Positions 1 through 9,982 of a DNA stretch of 41,101 bases are shown in pieces (the first letter of the stretch is position 1; the number at the start of each line of letters is the position of its first letter). The translations under genes and the position numbers were made by a program. The stretch lies in the NCBI GenBank assembly GCA_015228975.1, contig JADGCN010000019.1, positions 1-41,101 on the forward strand, in the 5' to 3' direction. This stretch comes from Magnetococcales bacterium (GTDB lineage Bacteria; Pseudomonadota; Magnetococcia; Magnetococcales; UBA8363). The notes beneath the pieces are model-generated. The model saw only the letters and a program-made list of their open reading frames with translations. It did no database searches and was not told the origin of the DNA.

Positions 1-688
1 AGCCCGATGTACCTGGGAGGTTCCAGGGAAGAGCAAGAAGTAGCTTATCAAAAAAAGGCGGTTTGTCCGATTTTCGCTGAACCAGCACAAGAGTTCCTGC
101 TTTCGCCTCGACATCTGAAAGATTTGAGTTCGCAAATGGCAAAATTACCATCGGACAAAAGTGGCGCACGATTGCCAGGGAAGCTTTTCGCTCTTTGCTG
201 TTGAGGGTCAGTCAGTTTGTGAAAGATGGGATGGGTATTGATCACATGTTGGGAGCATTGATGCCGGTCTAGGCTGCGATAACCTTCCAAGTCGTGTGGA
301 TTTCCGACTTGCGGCAGTCGGTCAGTTGGGGGCAAGGGGACGCATCCAAGTGTGGCGGGAAACGATTTCGAGGATTGCAGGAACCGATTCCACGCTGTCC
401 ATGAATAATGACCCCGATACGTGTCGTTGGAACCCGCAAACGCATGGCCAGCGCATTGGCACTCAAGGTTATGGGGCATCATGATTCTTCGCGTAGTACC
501 TCCCCGGAGGGTGTGAATGTCAACACACCCGAATCGGTATTCCTCTCATGTGTCCCCTTGAAAATAATTCCGAAATGACTACATGCTACCGAAACAGGTC
601 TGACGTTGCAAACAGACTTTGAGCGTGCGGCAGGATCTTTAAGATCGACCGGGGTCGTTGTTTTAACCAGGAGATTAAGGACAGAACG
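1..688. other. Gene-poor region with short ORF relics upstream of the moxR/bat operon
   Basis: No convincing gene is seen here. On the plus strand one frame ending at a TAG near 270 reads like the C-terminal tail of a real protein (residues include KITIGQKWRTIAREAFRSLL and FVKDGMGIDHML), but it begins after an in-frame TGA near 80 and has no start or RBS. A second short frame, 408-578 (56 codons, ATG start), contains VVGTRKRMASALALKVMGHH; I do not recognise it. Both could be remnants of a decayed gene or mobile element. A TTGAAA (558-563) lies in the stretch that should hold the promoter of the downstream operon, but I see no good -10 partner. Confidence 0.4.
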
Positions 689-1672
689 ATGGATGGCAAC
701 CAGGAGAACAGGAAGGATCGGCACAACCATCTGGGAGCCGATCTGCTGACCGAGATCGGTAAAGTGTTGGTGGGACAGGAAGCCCTGGTGACGCGACTCG
801 TGATCGGTCTGTTGACGGGAGGGCATGTGTTGTTGGAAGGGATGCCGGGCCTAGCCAAGACCTTGACGGTACGCTGCCTGGCCCAGGCGATTGACACCGG
901 CTTTTCCCGCATTCAATTCACCCCCGACATGCTACCCGCCGATGTGGTGGGAACAGAGGTGTTCAACCCCCGGGAGGTCAGCTACAGTGTAAAAAAAGGG
1001 CCGGTGTTTTCCAATTTGATTTTGGCCGATGAAATCAACCGCGCCCCCGCCAAAGTGCAATCGGCGCTCCTGGAGGTGATGCAGGAGCGGCAGGTGACCC
1101 TGGGTGGCAAAACCTATCCCCTCGACGAACCATTTTTGGTATTGGCAACGCAAAATCCCATCGATCAGGAGGGAACCTACCCATTGCCCGAAGCGCAACT
1201 GGATCGCTTCATGATGAAGGTCAGGGTGGGCTATCCCAGCCGTGACGAGGAGCGCAAAGTGTTGGAACGCATGGCGGGCAACCAACCGTTGCCGGAGGTG
1301 CGGGCCGTGGCGCGACCCGAGGATATCGTCGAAGCACGGCAACGTGTCGGCGATGTGTTCGTCGATGAAAAGGTGCGTGATTACATCGTCGATGTCGTCC
1401 GCGCCACCCGCGATCCCAAAGGGGCGGGTGTCAGCGGATTGGATGGCATGATCGAATATGGCGCCAGCCCCAGGGCCGGCATCGCCCTCATGCGGGCGGC
1501 CAAGGCGCAGGCGTTTCTCCAGGGACGCTCCTATGCCACGCCGCACGATGTCAAAAGCCTCGTCCCCGACGTGTTGCGTCATCGCATCCATCCCAGCTAC
1601 GAGGCGGAAGCCCAGGGCAAGGAGAGCGATCATCTGATCCAAAAAATATTGGATAGCGTCCTGGTGCCCTAG
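689..1672 (+). CDS. moxR: MoxR-family AAA+ ATPase
   Basis: A 327-residue AAA+ ATPase of the MoxR/RavA class. Walker A is GMPGLAKT at residues 51-58, Walker B is LILADE at about 110-115 followed by the class-typical INRAPAK, sensor 1 is LATQNPIDQEGTYPLPEAQ (Asn about 156), and sensor 2 lies in the GASPRAG segment. MoxR ATPases act as chaperone-like remodelers for VWA-domain partners, several of which follow directly in this operon. The ATG at 689 is preceded by AGGAG and AAGG at 669-680. The stop is 14 nt from the next gene. This is the first gene of a seven-gene operon. Family assignment is certain; the client protein is inferred from context. Confidence 0.97.
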   Translation: MDGNQENRKDRHNHLGADLLTEIGKVLVGQEALVTRLVIGLLTGGHVLLEGMPGLAKTLTVRCLAQAIDTGFSRIQFTPDMLPADVVGTEVFNPREVSYSVKKGPVFSNLILADEINRAPAKVQSALLEVMQERQVTLGGKTYPLDEPFLVLATQNPIDQEGTYPLPEAQLDRFMMKVRVGYPSRDEERKVLERMAGNQPLPEVRAVARPEDIVEARQRVGDVFVDEKVRDYIVDVVRATRDPKGAGVSGLDGMIEYGASPRAGIALMRAAKAQAFLQGRSYATPHDVKSLVPDVLRHRIHPSYEAEAQGKESDHLIQKILDSVLVP

Positions 1673-1686
1673 ATGGGAGCATCCCC

Positions 1687-2673
1687 ATGTTGACCAGTGA
1701 AATCATTCGCCGGGTGAAAGAAATCCAGATACGCACCGGTCGTCAGGTGGCCGATGTCCTGGCCGGGGAATACATGTCGGTGTTCAAAGGCGGGGGGGTC
1801 GAGTTTGACGAGGTGCGCCCCTACGTCCCCGGGGATGATGTCCGTACCATCGATTGGAATGTGACCGCCCGCAGTGGCCAACCGTTCGTCAAACGCTTTC
1901 AGGAGGAACGGCAATTGTCGCTGATGGTGATGGCGGATGTGTCGGCTTCGCAAGACTTTGGTTCCGGGACCCGGTCCAAACGCGAGGTGACGGCGGAATT
2001 GTGTGCCCTGCTGGCCTTCTCGGCGATTCAAAACGATGACAAGGTGGGTTTGATTCTGTTCCACGGCGGGATTGAACAGTATATCCCACCACGCAAAGGG
2101 CAGACACATGCGTTGCGCGTGATTCGTGAGGTCTTGGCGCATGGACGGGACGACAAGGGGACGCAACCAGCGGATGCAACCCGGGGTTGGACACGCTGGT
2201 TGTCCCGTATACGCGCCAAGGTGACCGGGAAAACGTTGCCTAAGTCCCTACCGCCACAACGGTTAACTGATATCGCCCGGGCGATGGATTTCATGATGAC
2301 CGTGGGCAAGCGGCGCCATGTCTGTTTTCTGGTCAGCGATTTCCTGGACGATCATTTTGAACGGGCTGTGGCCGCGGCCAATCGCAAGCATGATGTCATC
2401 GCCGTGATCATCCACGACGAACGCGAAGAGGTGTTGCCCAACGTCGGCTTGATCACCCTGAAGGATGCGGAATCCGGACAGATGCGGGTGGTGGATACGG
2501 GTTCCCGGGAGTTTTGCGCGGCGATTGCCGCAGGGGAACGCAATCGTCTGGAGGATGTCGTCAAACGTTTGGGGGCGTTGGGAATCGATTCCATCCTGGT
2601 GGATACGAAAGATCATGTGGTGGACCCCTTGGTGCGTTTCTTTCGCATGCGTGAGCGGAGGATTCGCCGATGA
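1687..2673 (+). CDS. DUF58 domain protein of the MoxR/Bat operon
   Basis: A 328-residue soluble protein with the DUF58 signature YVPGDDVRTIDWNVTARSG at residues 46-64 and the following KRFQEERQL. It continues into a VWA-like fold with a MIDAS-type D84-V-S86-A-S88 triad (ADVSAS). DUF58 proteins almost always follow moxR and precede batA-type genes, as here. They are thought to work with the MoxR ATPase in assembling or metallating periplasmic or membrane complexes, but the biochemical role is not settled. The start at 1687 follows a GGGAG. The end overlaps the next start by 4 nt (ATGA), so translation is probably coupled. Confidence 0.95.
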   Translation: MLTSEIIRRVKEIQIRTGRQVADVLAGEYMSVFKGGGVEFDEVRPYVPGDDVRTIDWNVTARSGQPFVKRFQEERQLSLMVMADVSASQDFGSGTRSKREVTAELCALLAFSAIQNDDKVGLILFHGGIEQYIPPRKGQTHALRVIREVLAHGRDDKGTQPADATRGWTRWLSRIRAKVTGKTLPKSLPPQRLTDIARAMDFMMTVGKRRHVCFLVSDFLDDHFERAVAAANRKHDVIAVIIHDEREEVLPNVGLITLKDAESGQMRVVDTGSREFCAAIAAGERNRLEDVVKRLGALGIDSILVDTKDHVVDPLVRFFRMRERRIRR

Positions 2674-3653
2674 CGCGTTTGTTTCCCTTGATCCTGATGC
2701 TCTTCCTGGGTGTGGCTTGGGGAGCGGAGGGTGAAACATTGCTGAAAACAAGCCAACGGGGACCGGTGCAGGCGCGGGTCAGCCTGTCGCCGGTACACCC
2801 ACGTTTGGGGGATGCCCTTACTCTGACCCTGGAGGTGGAAGGGGAAAAAGGGGTGGAAATTGTGATGCCAGAGTTTGGTCAATCTTTGGGTCGCTTTGCC
2901 ATCGTCGATTTCGTACCCGGGGAAAAAGTGGATGAAAAAACCGGCAAAACCATCGCCAAACAAAGATATACCCTGCAACCGCCCATGTCGGGTCAACAAC
3001 ACATTCCACCGTTGATCATCGGTTTTGTTGATCATCGCCCCGGGAATCGTCCTGCCCCGGAAGGGGAGGATGGTTACGAACTCTTGACCGAACGTTTGGA
3101 CTTCACGGTGGAATCGGTGATCCCCCAAGGCGCTGAAGCGGATCTGAAACCCCCTTTGAGTTCTTTGGGGCCGTTGCCATCGTTGACCACCGACAGAGAG
3201 ATTGGCGTAGGATTGGTTCTGATAGCTCTGATTGTTTTCGGGATCGCTGGTTTCATAGCGTATCGACGAAAAAATATTGAAAAACGAATTCAGAGAACCC
3301 CCTTTGAGATCGCCAGTTTTCGCCTGAAACGATTGCAATCCCAACCCTGGCCGACCCCGGAGGAGATGGATGACTTTTTCGTACAACTCTCGGATATCAT
3401 CCGCCACTATCTCGGCGATCAATTCCATATTCGGGCACCGGAAAAGACGACCCAGGAATTTTTTGACGCCGCAGCCGTTTCGCCCGATTTGACCGCCGAA
3501 CATCGGGGCTTTTTGTATCGTTTCCTGGAATTTTCCGATCAGGTCAAGTTTGCCCGGCACCAACCAACGCAACAATCGGTGGAGCAGGCGTTGGCCGCCG
3601 CCGAAAATTTTTTACGACAAACCGGGCTGAAACAGGAGACGATCCATGGGTAA
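2670..3653 (+). CDS. Membrane protein with DUF4381/BatD-like architecture
   Basis: A 327-residue protein. An N-terminal signal peptide (MTRLFPLILMLFLGVAWGAEG) precedes a beta-rich periplasmic domain (about 30-150). A single transmembrane helix follows at about 174-192 (IGVGLVLIALIVFGIAGFIAY), then a cytoplasmic helical domain containing FFVQLSDIIRHYLGDQF and ending FLRQT. This layout matches the small BatD-like/DUF4381 proteins found between DUF58 and BatA genes. It probably anchors or adapts the VWA proteins in the inner membrane; that role is inferred. It overlaps the DUF58 gene by 4 nt and the following VWA gene by 8 nt, so it sits firmly in the operon. Confidence 0.85.
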   Translation: MTRLFPLILMLFLGVAWGAEGETLLKTSQRGPVQARVSLSPVHPRLGDALTLTLEVEGEKGVEIVMPEFGQSLGRFAIVDFVPGEKVDEKTGKTIAKQRYTLQPPMSGQQHIPPLIIGFVDHRPGNRPAPEGEDGYELLTERLDFTVESVIPQGAEADLKPPLSSLGPLPSLTTDREIGVGLVLIALIVFGIAGFIAYRRKNIEKRIQRTPFEIASFRLKRLQSQPWPTPEEMDDFFVQLSDIIRHYLGDQFHIRAPEKTTQEFFDAAAVSPDLTAEHRGFLYRFLEFSDQVKFARHQPTQQSVEQALAAAENFLRQTGLKQETIHG

Positions 3654-4707
3654 TTGGTGGCTCTCCGGTCTGGAATTTCGTGATCCATTGGCTTTGTTCG
3701 CCATGTTTCTGGCACCACTCGTATGGCGATTGTCCCTGCGTTCCACGGGATCGGTGATCACCTCCAGCTTGCAGGGGGTGGCGGCAACACCGATACGCGG
3801 ACGGGTTCGCTGGCTGTGGTTGCCGGGGGGATTGCTCTCTTTGGCCGTGGTGGCCCTGGCCATTGCCTTGGCGGGACCACGCATTGGCGATGCCACCTCC
3901 CAGGTGCATCGCGAGGGCATCGCCATTGTGCTGGTGATCGACCGCTCCGGATCCATGGATGCGCGTGATTTCGTCGAGGGGGATTACAGCGTCAGCCGCC
4001 TCGATGCCCTGAAAAAAGTCATCGGTGATTTCATTCGCGGCGGCGGCGGGGTGGGGCAGGGGCGACCCAATGATTTGATCGGTATCGTCGCCTTTGGCAC
4101 CTATGCCGACAGCATTTCCCCATTAACCCTCGACCATGCCAACCTGATGGCCATACTCGACCAGGTGCAGGTGGCCCGGGAACCCTCGGAAGCCAATACG
4201 GCCATTGGCGAAGGTTTGGCCTTGGCGGTGGAACGCCTGCGCCTGTTGGACGAAGAAACACAGAAAAAAAAGGTCCGTTCCAAAGTGATCATCCTGTTGA
4301 GCGATGGTGCCAACAACGCCGGGGATATCGAACCGATGCAGGCCGCCGAACTGGCCGCCGGTCACAACATTCTGGTGTACGCGATTGCGGCGGGCTCCAC
4401 GGGCTACGCCCCGATCCCGCTGCCAACCCCCGATGGGCGACTGCAACTCGTGCGCGAATATATGGAAGTGGACGAAAAAACATTGGGTGATGTGGCCAAA
4501 CGCACCGGCGGTCGGTTCTATCATGCCGGTAATGTGGAGGAATTGATCCATATCTACCAGGAGATCGATCGCCTGGAAAAAAGCGAAATCAGCGAAGTGC
4601 GGTATGTGCAATATCGCGAATTATACGCCCCGTTCGTCGTTTTGGGCATGCTGTTGATGATGGTTGCCGCCGTGTTGCAGGTGACCTGGCTCAGGAGGTT
4701 GCCATGA
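3646..4707 (+). CDS. batA: BatA-like VWA-domain membrane protein
   Basis: A 353-residue inner-membrane protein with a von Willebrand factor A domain. It has N-terminal membrane segments at about 12-28 and 58-77, a complete MIDAS motif D99-R-S101-G-S103 (VIDRSGSM), a LLSDGANNAGD segment carrying the second metal-site acidic residue, and a C-terminal helix at about 328-347. This is the BatA (Bacteroides aerotolerance) architecture. Family members are VWA partners of MoxR and have been linked to oxidative or envelope stress tolerance; the exact function in proteobacteria is open. It overlaps the upstream gene by 8 nt and the next by 4 nt (ATGA). Confidence 0.93.
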   Translation: MGNWWLSGLEFRDPLALFAMFLAPLVWRLSLRSTGSVITSSLQGVAATPIRGRVRWLWLPGGLLSLAVVALAIALAGPRIGDATSQVHREGIAIVLVIDRSGSMDARDFVEGDYSVSRLDALKKVIGDFIRGGGGVGQGRPNDLIGIVAFGTYADSISPLTLDHANLMAILDQVQVAREPSEANTAIGEGLALAVERLRLLDEETQKKKVRSKVIILLSDGANNAGDIEPMQAAELAAGHNILVYAIAAGSTGYAPIPLPTPDGRLQLVREYMEVDEKTLGDVAKRTGGRFYHAGNVEELIHIYQEIDRLEKSEISEVRYVQYRELYAPFVVLGMLLMMVAAVLQVTWLRRLP

Positions 4708-7700
4708 GCGATCTGCATTTTGCCCATCCGGGTTGGATTCACCTGCTTTGGTTGCTCGTGGTGCTGCTCGTTTTCCTGGCATTCCGGGAGTGGCGGGCGG
4801 ATCAGGTTCTCCAGCGTTTCATGGGTATCGGGCTGCAAAAAAAATTGGTTCGCGGCATCGGACGCTGGCAAAAAATGGTACGCCTGGGTTTTTTCGCCCT
4901 CTCCTTGATCTTCCTGACGCTTGCCTTGATGCGACCGCAATGGGGGATTCATTGGATCACCACCCCCAGGAGCGGGGTGGAAATCATGGTGTGCCTGGAT
5001 GTGTCGCAATCAATGCTGGCGGAAGATGTGGCCCCGAATCGTCTGGAACGGGCCAAGGCGGAGCTGCGCGATTTGTTGCCCTATCTGCGCGGCAACCAGT
5101 TGGGCCTGATCGCCTTTGCCGGTCGCGCCAGCGTCCTGGCTCCTTTGACTCCCGACTTCGGTTTCTTCCGTCTGGCGCTGGATCAGGCCAGTCCCAAGAG
5201 CGTCTCCCGGGGTGGCACCCGGTTGGAAGAACCCATTCAGAAGGCCATTGCCGGTTTCGCCGGCGGTGGCGATGTCTCCCGTTCCATTTTGCTGATCACC
5301 GATGGTGAAGACCAGGATTCCTTTCCGTTGGAAGCGGCCAAAGAGGCGGCCAAACGCGGCATTCGCATCCTCGCCATCGGTATCGGCAGCGAGACGGGCA
5401 GCGATATCGTCATGACCGATCCGAAAACCGGGGTGCGTTCGGTCAAAAAAGATGCCAAGGGCCAGCCGATCAAAACCCGTTTGGATGGCCGCTTGTTGCG
5501 GGAAATCGCCCTGATCACCGAGGGGGCCTATATTCCCGCCGGTGTCGGGGTTCTGGACCTGAAGGAAATTTACCAACGCCACATCGCCCCTTTGACCAGG
5601 GGAGCGGTGGATGGCACCCGGCAAACCGTGCAAAACGAAGCCTTTCAATGGATGGTGTTGTTGGGTTTCGTTTCTTTTCTGGCTTCTTTTTTCAGCCGCT
5701 TCCCGGAGGCGGGGCGGGGTCGTATCCTGGGGATCGGGATGGTTTTGTTGTTGGGATTCTCCAGTGCGTCCCATGCCCTGGCCAATGAAGAGCCCCGGAA
5801 TGCAACCGATGCTCAAGCCCAGTCCGCCAACGCACCTTCCCCGACCCCGGAGGTGACACGCACCCCGCGTGAAGAGTACAACCTGGGTTTGGAAAAATTG
5901 GCGGCCCAAGAGTTTGACGCCGCGCAAACGGCATTGTCCTCTGCCCGCAATTGGGCGGGTACCGATGGGGAATTGCGCTTTCGTGCCAGCTATAATCTGG
6001 GTTGGGTGGAGGCGGGGAGGGCGGACGGCACGCTCAAAAGCGATCCCAAGGAAGCCTTGGCGGGTTTGAACCGGGCCGCGGCATGGTTTCGCGAAGCGAT
6101 CACCTTGCGCAAGGACCATGAGGAGAGTCGCCATAATCTGGAAGTGGTGTTGGGCAAGGCGTTGGCATTGGCGGATCAGATGGCGCAATCGGGCAAGGGG
6201 GATGTGGCGAGCGCTTTGGATGCGCTGGTGCAAGAACAGCGTTCCTTTGTGGAAGGGATCGCGCACCTGGTCGAGGGCGAGGGCAAAAAAGAGGGGGATG
6301 CGGTCGATCCCGGGGCGAAACAGGTCTACCGCGATTTTTCGGCACGGCAACTGGAAATCATGGCCCAAGAGGAGGCGGTGGGGACCATGGCCGGTTCGGA
6401 GCTGGAAAACATTCGCAAAAAAAAGGATAACGAACGCACCCCGCAAGAAGGGATGCGCTTGCATCAATTGGAATCGTTGCTGGACGATTTGCATCAGGCG
6501 CGGGAGCGGATGGGACAGGGGCGGGCCGCCTTGCGTGGCTCTCAGGGGGGACGTGCGTTTCACAAGGGTGTGGCGGCTTTGGCCGAGCTGAAAAAAGGGC
6601 GGGAACGGTTGCTGGATCTGCCGGCGAAGCTCGGTGCCCTGCTGACGGACGGCATGGAACTCTCCCGGTTCACCGCAATGGGTCCGGTATTGGAAGCGGC
6701 AGGGCAACCCGTTCCGCTGTGGCTAACTCAGGAATTGTTGCAAGATTTACAATCGCTGATCCTGGAACGGAGCAAAACGCTGCATCAGGAGATGCATGCG
6801 GGTACGACTGGAAGTGATGCGGGCCAATCCTCTCAGCTCCAGGAGACGCTTAAAGAAGCGGAGCCTTTGCTCCAGGACGTGGTCAGCCACTATGACCGGG
6901 CCTTGGCCGCCTTGAAAGCTCCTGACGGGACAAAGGCCCTGGAGGAACAACGACAAGCCCTGCTCGCCTTGTCGCATGTTCAGGAATTGTTCCTGGCGAT
7001 CAAGGGATTGATCGAACTCGCCTGGCAGGATGAGAATCGCATCCTGGGAAGCCTGAAACCCGGTCAAACGTTAAGCCGGGATGAGGCCAGGGAGGATGTG
7101 ACGTTGCAGGAAACGAATCAGACCCGCATGCAAAGGGTGGGTCGGAAAATCGTGGAGGAATTGCAGCAGGCGCGAACCACCCGGGATGATCCAGCGAAAC
7201 AACAGGAAGCCTCCAAAGATTCGGATACCTTGGCACAACAACAAACGGATGCCATTCCCCGATTGGAGCGGGCCAACGCATTGCAGGCGGCAGTGCTGGA
7301 AAAAATGTCTTTGGCCAAGGAGGCCCTTTCCCGGTTGACGGGGGAGGGGGACGCGACACCCACGATTGGGGATGGCCATGGGTTGGCGCGCAGTCGGGTT
7401 CGGGCGGTGATGCACGAGTTGGCAGCTCTGCGGCAATTGTTCTTTTCCGTGGAGGAACACTTGCGCCAGACGGTGGAACGACAGAAAGATGTGATGGATG
7501 AGACGCAAAAGTGGCAACCCATGGCGGATGCGGAGGCCTTGAAAAAGGGTGTCGGTCCGTTGGGGGAACGACAGGGGGTGTTGGCCGAAACCACGGGGGC
7601 GATTCGTGATGCCTTGACGCAACAGGTGGACTCTATCCAAAAAATGCCCGCGGACAAGGGGGCCACTCCAGAGGCCAATGCCAAGGAAAAAACGCAGGAG

Positions 7701-8147
7701 GCGGTCAAACGTTTGCAAGAGGTCATTGACCGGGTGGCGCAGGCCAAAGGGGATATGCAAGAGGCTGAAAAAGGATTGAAAGAGGCCAAACTGCAACTGC
7801 CCGGGGTGAAAGAGGCGCAGGAAAAGGCGATCCAGGCGTTGTTGCAAGCGTTGGCGTTGTTGACACCGCCACAGACGGAAAACAAGTCCGATCCCCAAAA
7901 ACAAGACTCTCAGGGTGAGCAGGGGAAAAACGCCGGCAAGGGCGAGCAAAAAAAAGAGGCGGAGGCTGCGCAAAAAGGCGAGGACAAAGGCGAGGCCAAA
8001 GGGGAGAAAAACCAGCGCCACGAGAGTCAGTTGCAAAGTTCCGGCGCCCGCATGCTTCAAGGGGTGCGCGACCGGGAAGTCTCCCGCAGGCGCCAGCGCA
8101 ATGATCGTAAAACCATGAATTATGAACCCGTGGAGAAAGATTGGTGA
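4704..8147 (+). CDS. batB: BatB-like VWA protein fused to TPR and long coiled-coil region
   Basis: A 1147-residue protein, about three times the size I expect for BatB. Residues 1-335 are a BatB unit: helices near 11-27 and 60-77, MIDAS D99-V-S101-Q-S103, LLITDGEDQD near 197, and a helix at about 315-331. A second hydrophobic segment ending SHALA (about 341-360) resembles an internal signal peptide and suggests that the remainder is periplasmic. Residues 390-490 look like TPR repeats (EYNLGLEKLAAQEFDAAQTAL; ASYNLGW). About 500-1100 is Glu/Gln/Lys-rich, predicted helical and coiled coil, and the tail is highly charged (KGEQKKEAEAAQKGEDKG). This appears to be a BatB-BatC fusion with a large extension. 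It overlaps both neighbours. Confidence 0.9.
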   Translation: MSDLHFAHPGWIHLLWLLVVLLVFLAFREWRADQVLQRFMGIGLQKKLVRGIGRWQKMVRLGFFALSLIFLTLALMRPQWGIHWITTPRSGVEIMVCLDVSQSMLAEDVAPNRLERAKAELRDLLPYLRGNQLGLIAFAGRASVLAPLTPDFGFFRLALDQASPKSVSRGGTRLEEPIQKAIAGFAGGGDVSRSILLITDGEDQDSFPLEAAKEAAKRGIRILAIGIGSETGSDIVMTDPKTGVRSVKKDAKGQPIKTRLDGRLLREIALITEGAYIPAGVGVLDLKEIYQRHIAPLTRGAVDGTRQTVQNEAFQWMVLLGFVSFLASFFSRFPEAGRGRILGIGMVLLLGFSSASHALANEEPRNATDAQAQSANAPSPTPEVTRTPREEYNLGLEKLAAQEFDAAQTALSSARNWAGTDGELRFRASYNLGWVEAGRADGTLKSDPKEALAGLNRAAAWFREAITLRKDHEESRHNLEVVLGKALALADQMAQSGKGDVASALDALVQEQRSFVEGIAHLVEGEGKKEGDAVDPGAKQVYRDFSARQLEIMAQEEAVGTMAGSELENIRKKKDNERTPQEGMRLHQLESLLDDLHQARERMGQGRAALRGSQGGRAFHKGVAALAELKKGRERLLDLPAKLGALLTDGMELSRFTAMGPVLEAAGQPVPLWLTQELLQDLQSLILERSKTLHQEMHAGTTGSDAGQSSQLQETLKEAEPLLQDVVSHYDRALAALKAPDGTKALEEQRQALLALSHVQELFLAIKGLIELAWQDENRILGSLKPGQTLSRDEAREDVTLQETNQTRMQRVGRKIVEELQQARTTRDDPAKQQEASKDSDTLAQQQTDAIPRLERANALQAAVLEKMSLAKEALSRLTGEGDATPTIGDGHGLARSRVRAVMHELAALRQLFFSVEEHLRQTVERQKDVMDETQKWQPMADAEALKKGVGPLGERQGVLAETTGAIRDALTQQVDSIQKMPADKGATPEANAKEKTQEAVKRLQEVIDRVAQAKGDMQEAEKGLKEAKLQLPGVKEAQEKAIQALLQALALLTPPQTENKSDPQKQDSQGEQGKNAGKGEQKKEAEAAQKGEDKGEAKGEKNQRHESQLQSSGARMLQGVRDREVSRRRQRNDRKTMNYEPVEKDW

Positions 8148-9982
8148 TCACCCTGAAACCATGGTGGTGGCTTGTTGCAACGGGGCTGTGGCTCTTCTCG
8201 TGGTGTGCCCCTGTCTGGGCGCAAAATCCAGAGGCCAATCTCAGTATCGCCGAAGGGCCGTATTATGCGGATGCGGCGGTGGATCTTGAAGTGGCGGTCA
8301 AAGGATTTGAAGAATCCCCGGAGCCAAAAATAACCTTCGATTCCCCACCCTGGGGACGCTTGGAACTCATCGGGGTGAGTCCGGAGGTCAGCAGCAGTAT
8401 CCAGATCATCAACGGCCACTTGAGCCAATGGAAAAGTGTCCGCTTTAACTTTCACTATCGTTTTATCGCGGATCGGACCGGCAAGGTCACTTTGGGACCG
8501 TTTCGCGTGACCCAGGGCAGCCTCAAGGCGCAAACCCAAAGTGTGACCCTCGAATTGGGCAACGTGCCCACCGGGGGCGGGGAGCAACGCATTCTGTTGC
8601 AAATTCCTGAAGAACCCGTGTACGTCGGTCAGCGTGTCCCGGTCCGTCTGCAATGGTGGATCCAGGAAGATATGGTGCAACGGTTGGTGGCGCATGAAGC
8701 CCGGGTGCCTTTGTTTGACATGGTGGATAGCTTCAGTTTTGAAGAGGTCGAACAGAGTGGGAAAAAAAATGCCCTCATCATTCAGACCCCCGGTGGTGCC
8801 AAAAAGGTTCCCGCCGAAACCACCAAGGGTCAATGGGAGGGACGTTCCTGGCTGGTATTGACGGTGGATCGCATTGTGATCCCGCTCAAAGCGGGGGAAT
8901 ATGCCGTTCCGGCCGCAAGCGTCATCTTGGAGGAGGGGACTCGTTGGAAAACGAGCTTCTTTGGCGAACGCGCCGCTACCCAGACGCGACGTGTTCGGGT
9001 TGCCGATACCCCACGGGTATTTCACGTCAAACCGTTGCCGGAAACGGGGCAACCCGCCAGTTTTTCCGGTGCCATCGGGCAAAATTTTTCCCTGGAGGTG
9101 GAAGCGCAACGTTCGGTGGTCCAGGTTGGCGATCCCATTCGTCTCACGTTGACACTGAAAGGGGAAGGGGCGTTGGCGAGTGCGTCGTTGCCGGTGCTAA
9201 AGGGGGGGGAAGGCGGCTTGCCGGAACAGGATTTTCGTATCCCGGAGGGGGATGTTCCGGGAATTCTAACCGATGGCGCGAAAAAATTTGAAGTGATGGT
9301 GCGGGTGCTGCGCGAAGGGGTGCGCGAAATCCCCCCCATCCGTTATTCCTGGTTTGACCCGCAAAAGGGGACTTACGAAACCACGGAATCCCGACCCATC
9401 GCTTTGTCGGTGGGGGCGGCCAAAATGGTTTCGGCGGGGGATGTGGTGCGCAACCAGGAGACGGAAGAAAAAAATCCCCCTGCGCCTGCTGCCAAAACGC
9501 CAGCACCCACCCCGGAAAAACCACCGGTTGCCGCCAAGGGACCCGACATCGCCAGCGAAAGCCGGGTGGATGCCGATTTGGCTATCGAACGCAATACCGA
9601 GGTGTTGTTGGGGGGGGGTGGCTCGGTTTGGATGTGGAACTTGCTCCGGGGATTCGGTTATCTGGGTGGGGTGATGCTCTTGGGATATGCCCTGTGGTGG
9701 CAGCGCCAATCCCGGGAAGATCCTGTAAAGAAACAACAGAGAAAAAAGGCGCAGGAAGTGTTGGCGGGCCTCCAGAGCGCCGATACGCCGCGTGTCCTGG
9801 CGGACCATCTCAGGCGTTTGGCGGCTTCAGCAACCAACGTTCCACGGCAGGAGCTGGACCACGTGTTGGAATCCCTGGATAACCAGGCTTTCGCCCCTGA
9901 CAAAACTTCGGGATCAGTGGATCCGGGGCTGAAATCCCGGGCCGTTGCCCTGGGCAAGCGTCTGGCGGGAGATGCATCATGA
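8144..9982 (+). CDS. batD: BatD-like oxygen-tolerance protein
   Basis: About 612 residues with a signal peptide (WWWLVATGLWLFSWCAPVWA) and a large periplasmic beta-sandwich region. BatD-type features are the opening phrase AEGPYYADAAVDLEVAVKG and EEPVYVGQRVPVRLQWWIQE near 160. A Pro/Ala linker follows at about 445-475, then a transmembrane helix (GYLGGVMLLGYALWW, about 510) and a cytoplasmic tail. Start choice is ambiguous: GTG at 8144 overlaps the upstream stop as GTGA and has GGAG 8 nt upstream, while TTG at 8141 would add one residue. BatD proteins are membrane partners of BatA and BatB. It overlaps the next gene by 4 nt (ATGA). Confidence 0.9.
   Translation: MITLKPWWWLVATGLWLFSWCAPVWAQNPEANLSIAEGPYYADAAVDLEVAVKGFEESPEPKITFDSPPWGRLELIGVSPEVSSSIQIINGHLSQWKSVRFNFHYRFIADRTGKVTLGPFRVTQGSLKAQTQSVTLELGNVPTGGGEQRILLQIPEEPVYVGQRVPVRLQWWIQEDMVQRLVAHEARVPLFDMVDSFSFEEVEQSGKKNALIIQTPGGAKKVPAETTKGQWEGRSWLVLTVDRIVIPLKAGEYAVPAASVILEEGTRWKTSFFGERAATQTRRVRVADTPRVFHVKPLPETGQPASFSGAIGQNFSLEVEAQRSVVQVGDPIRLTLTLKGEGALASASLPVLKGGEGGLPEQDFRIPEGDVPGILTDGAKKFEVMVRVLREGVREIPPIRYSWFDPQKGTYETTESRPIALSVGAAKMVSAGDVVRNQETEEKNPPAPAAKTPAPTPEKPPVAAKGPDIASESRVDADLAIERNTEVLLGGGGSVWMWNLLRGFGYLGGVMLLGYALWWQRQSREDPVKKQQRKKAQEVLAGLQSADTPRVLADHLRRLAASATNVPRQELDHVLESLDNQAFAPDKTSGSVDPGLKSRAVALGKRLAGDAS

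Noticed and set aside
5010-6707. A 565-codon minus-strand open frame opposite the BatB fusion
   Set aside because: It is antisense to a well-supported gene, rich in Arg/Gln/His/Pro from reversed codons, has no domain, and other long mirror frames occur in the same operon.
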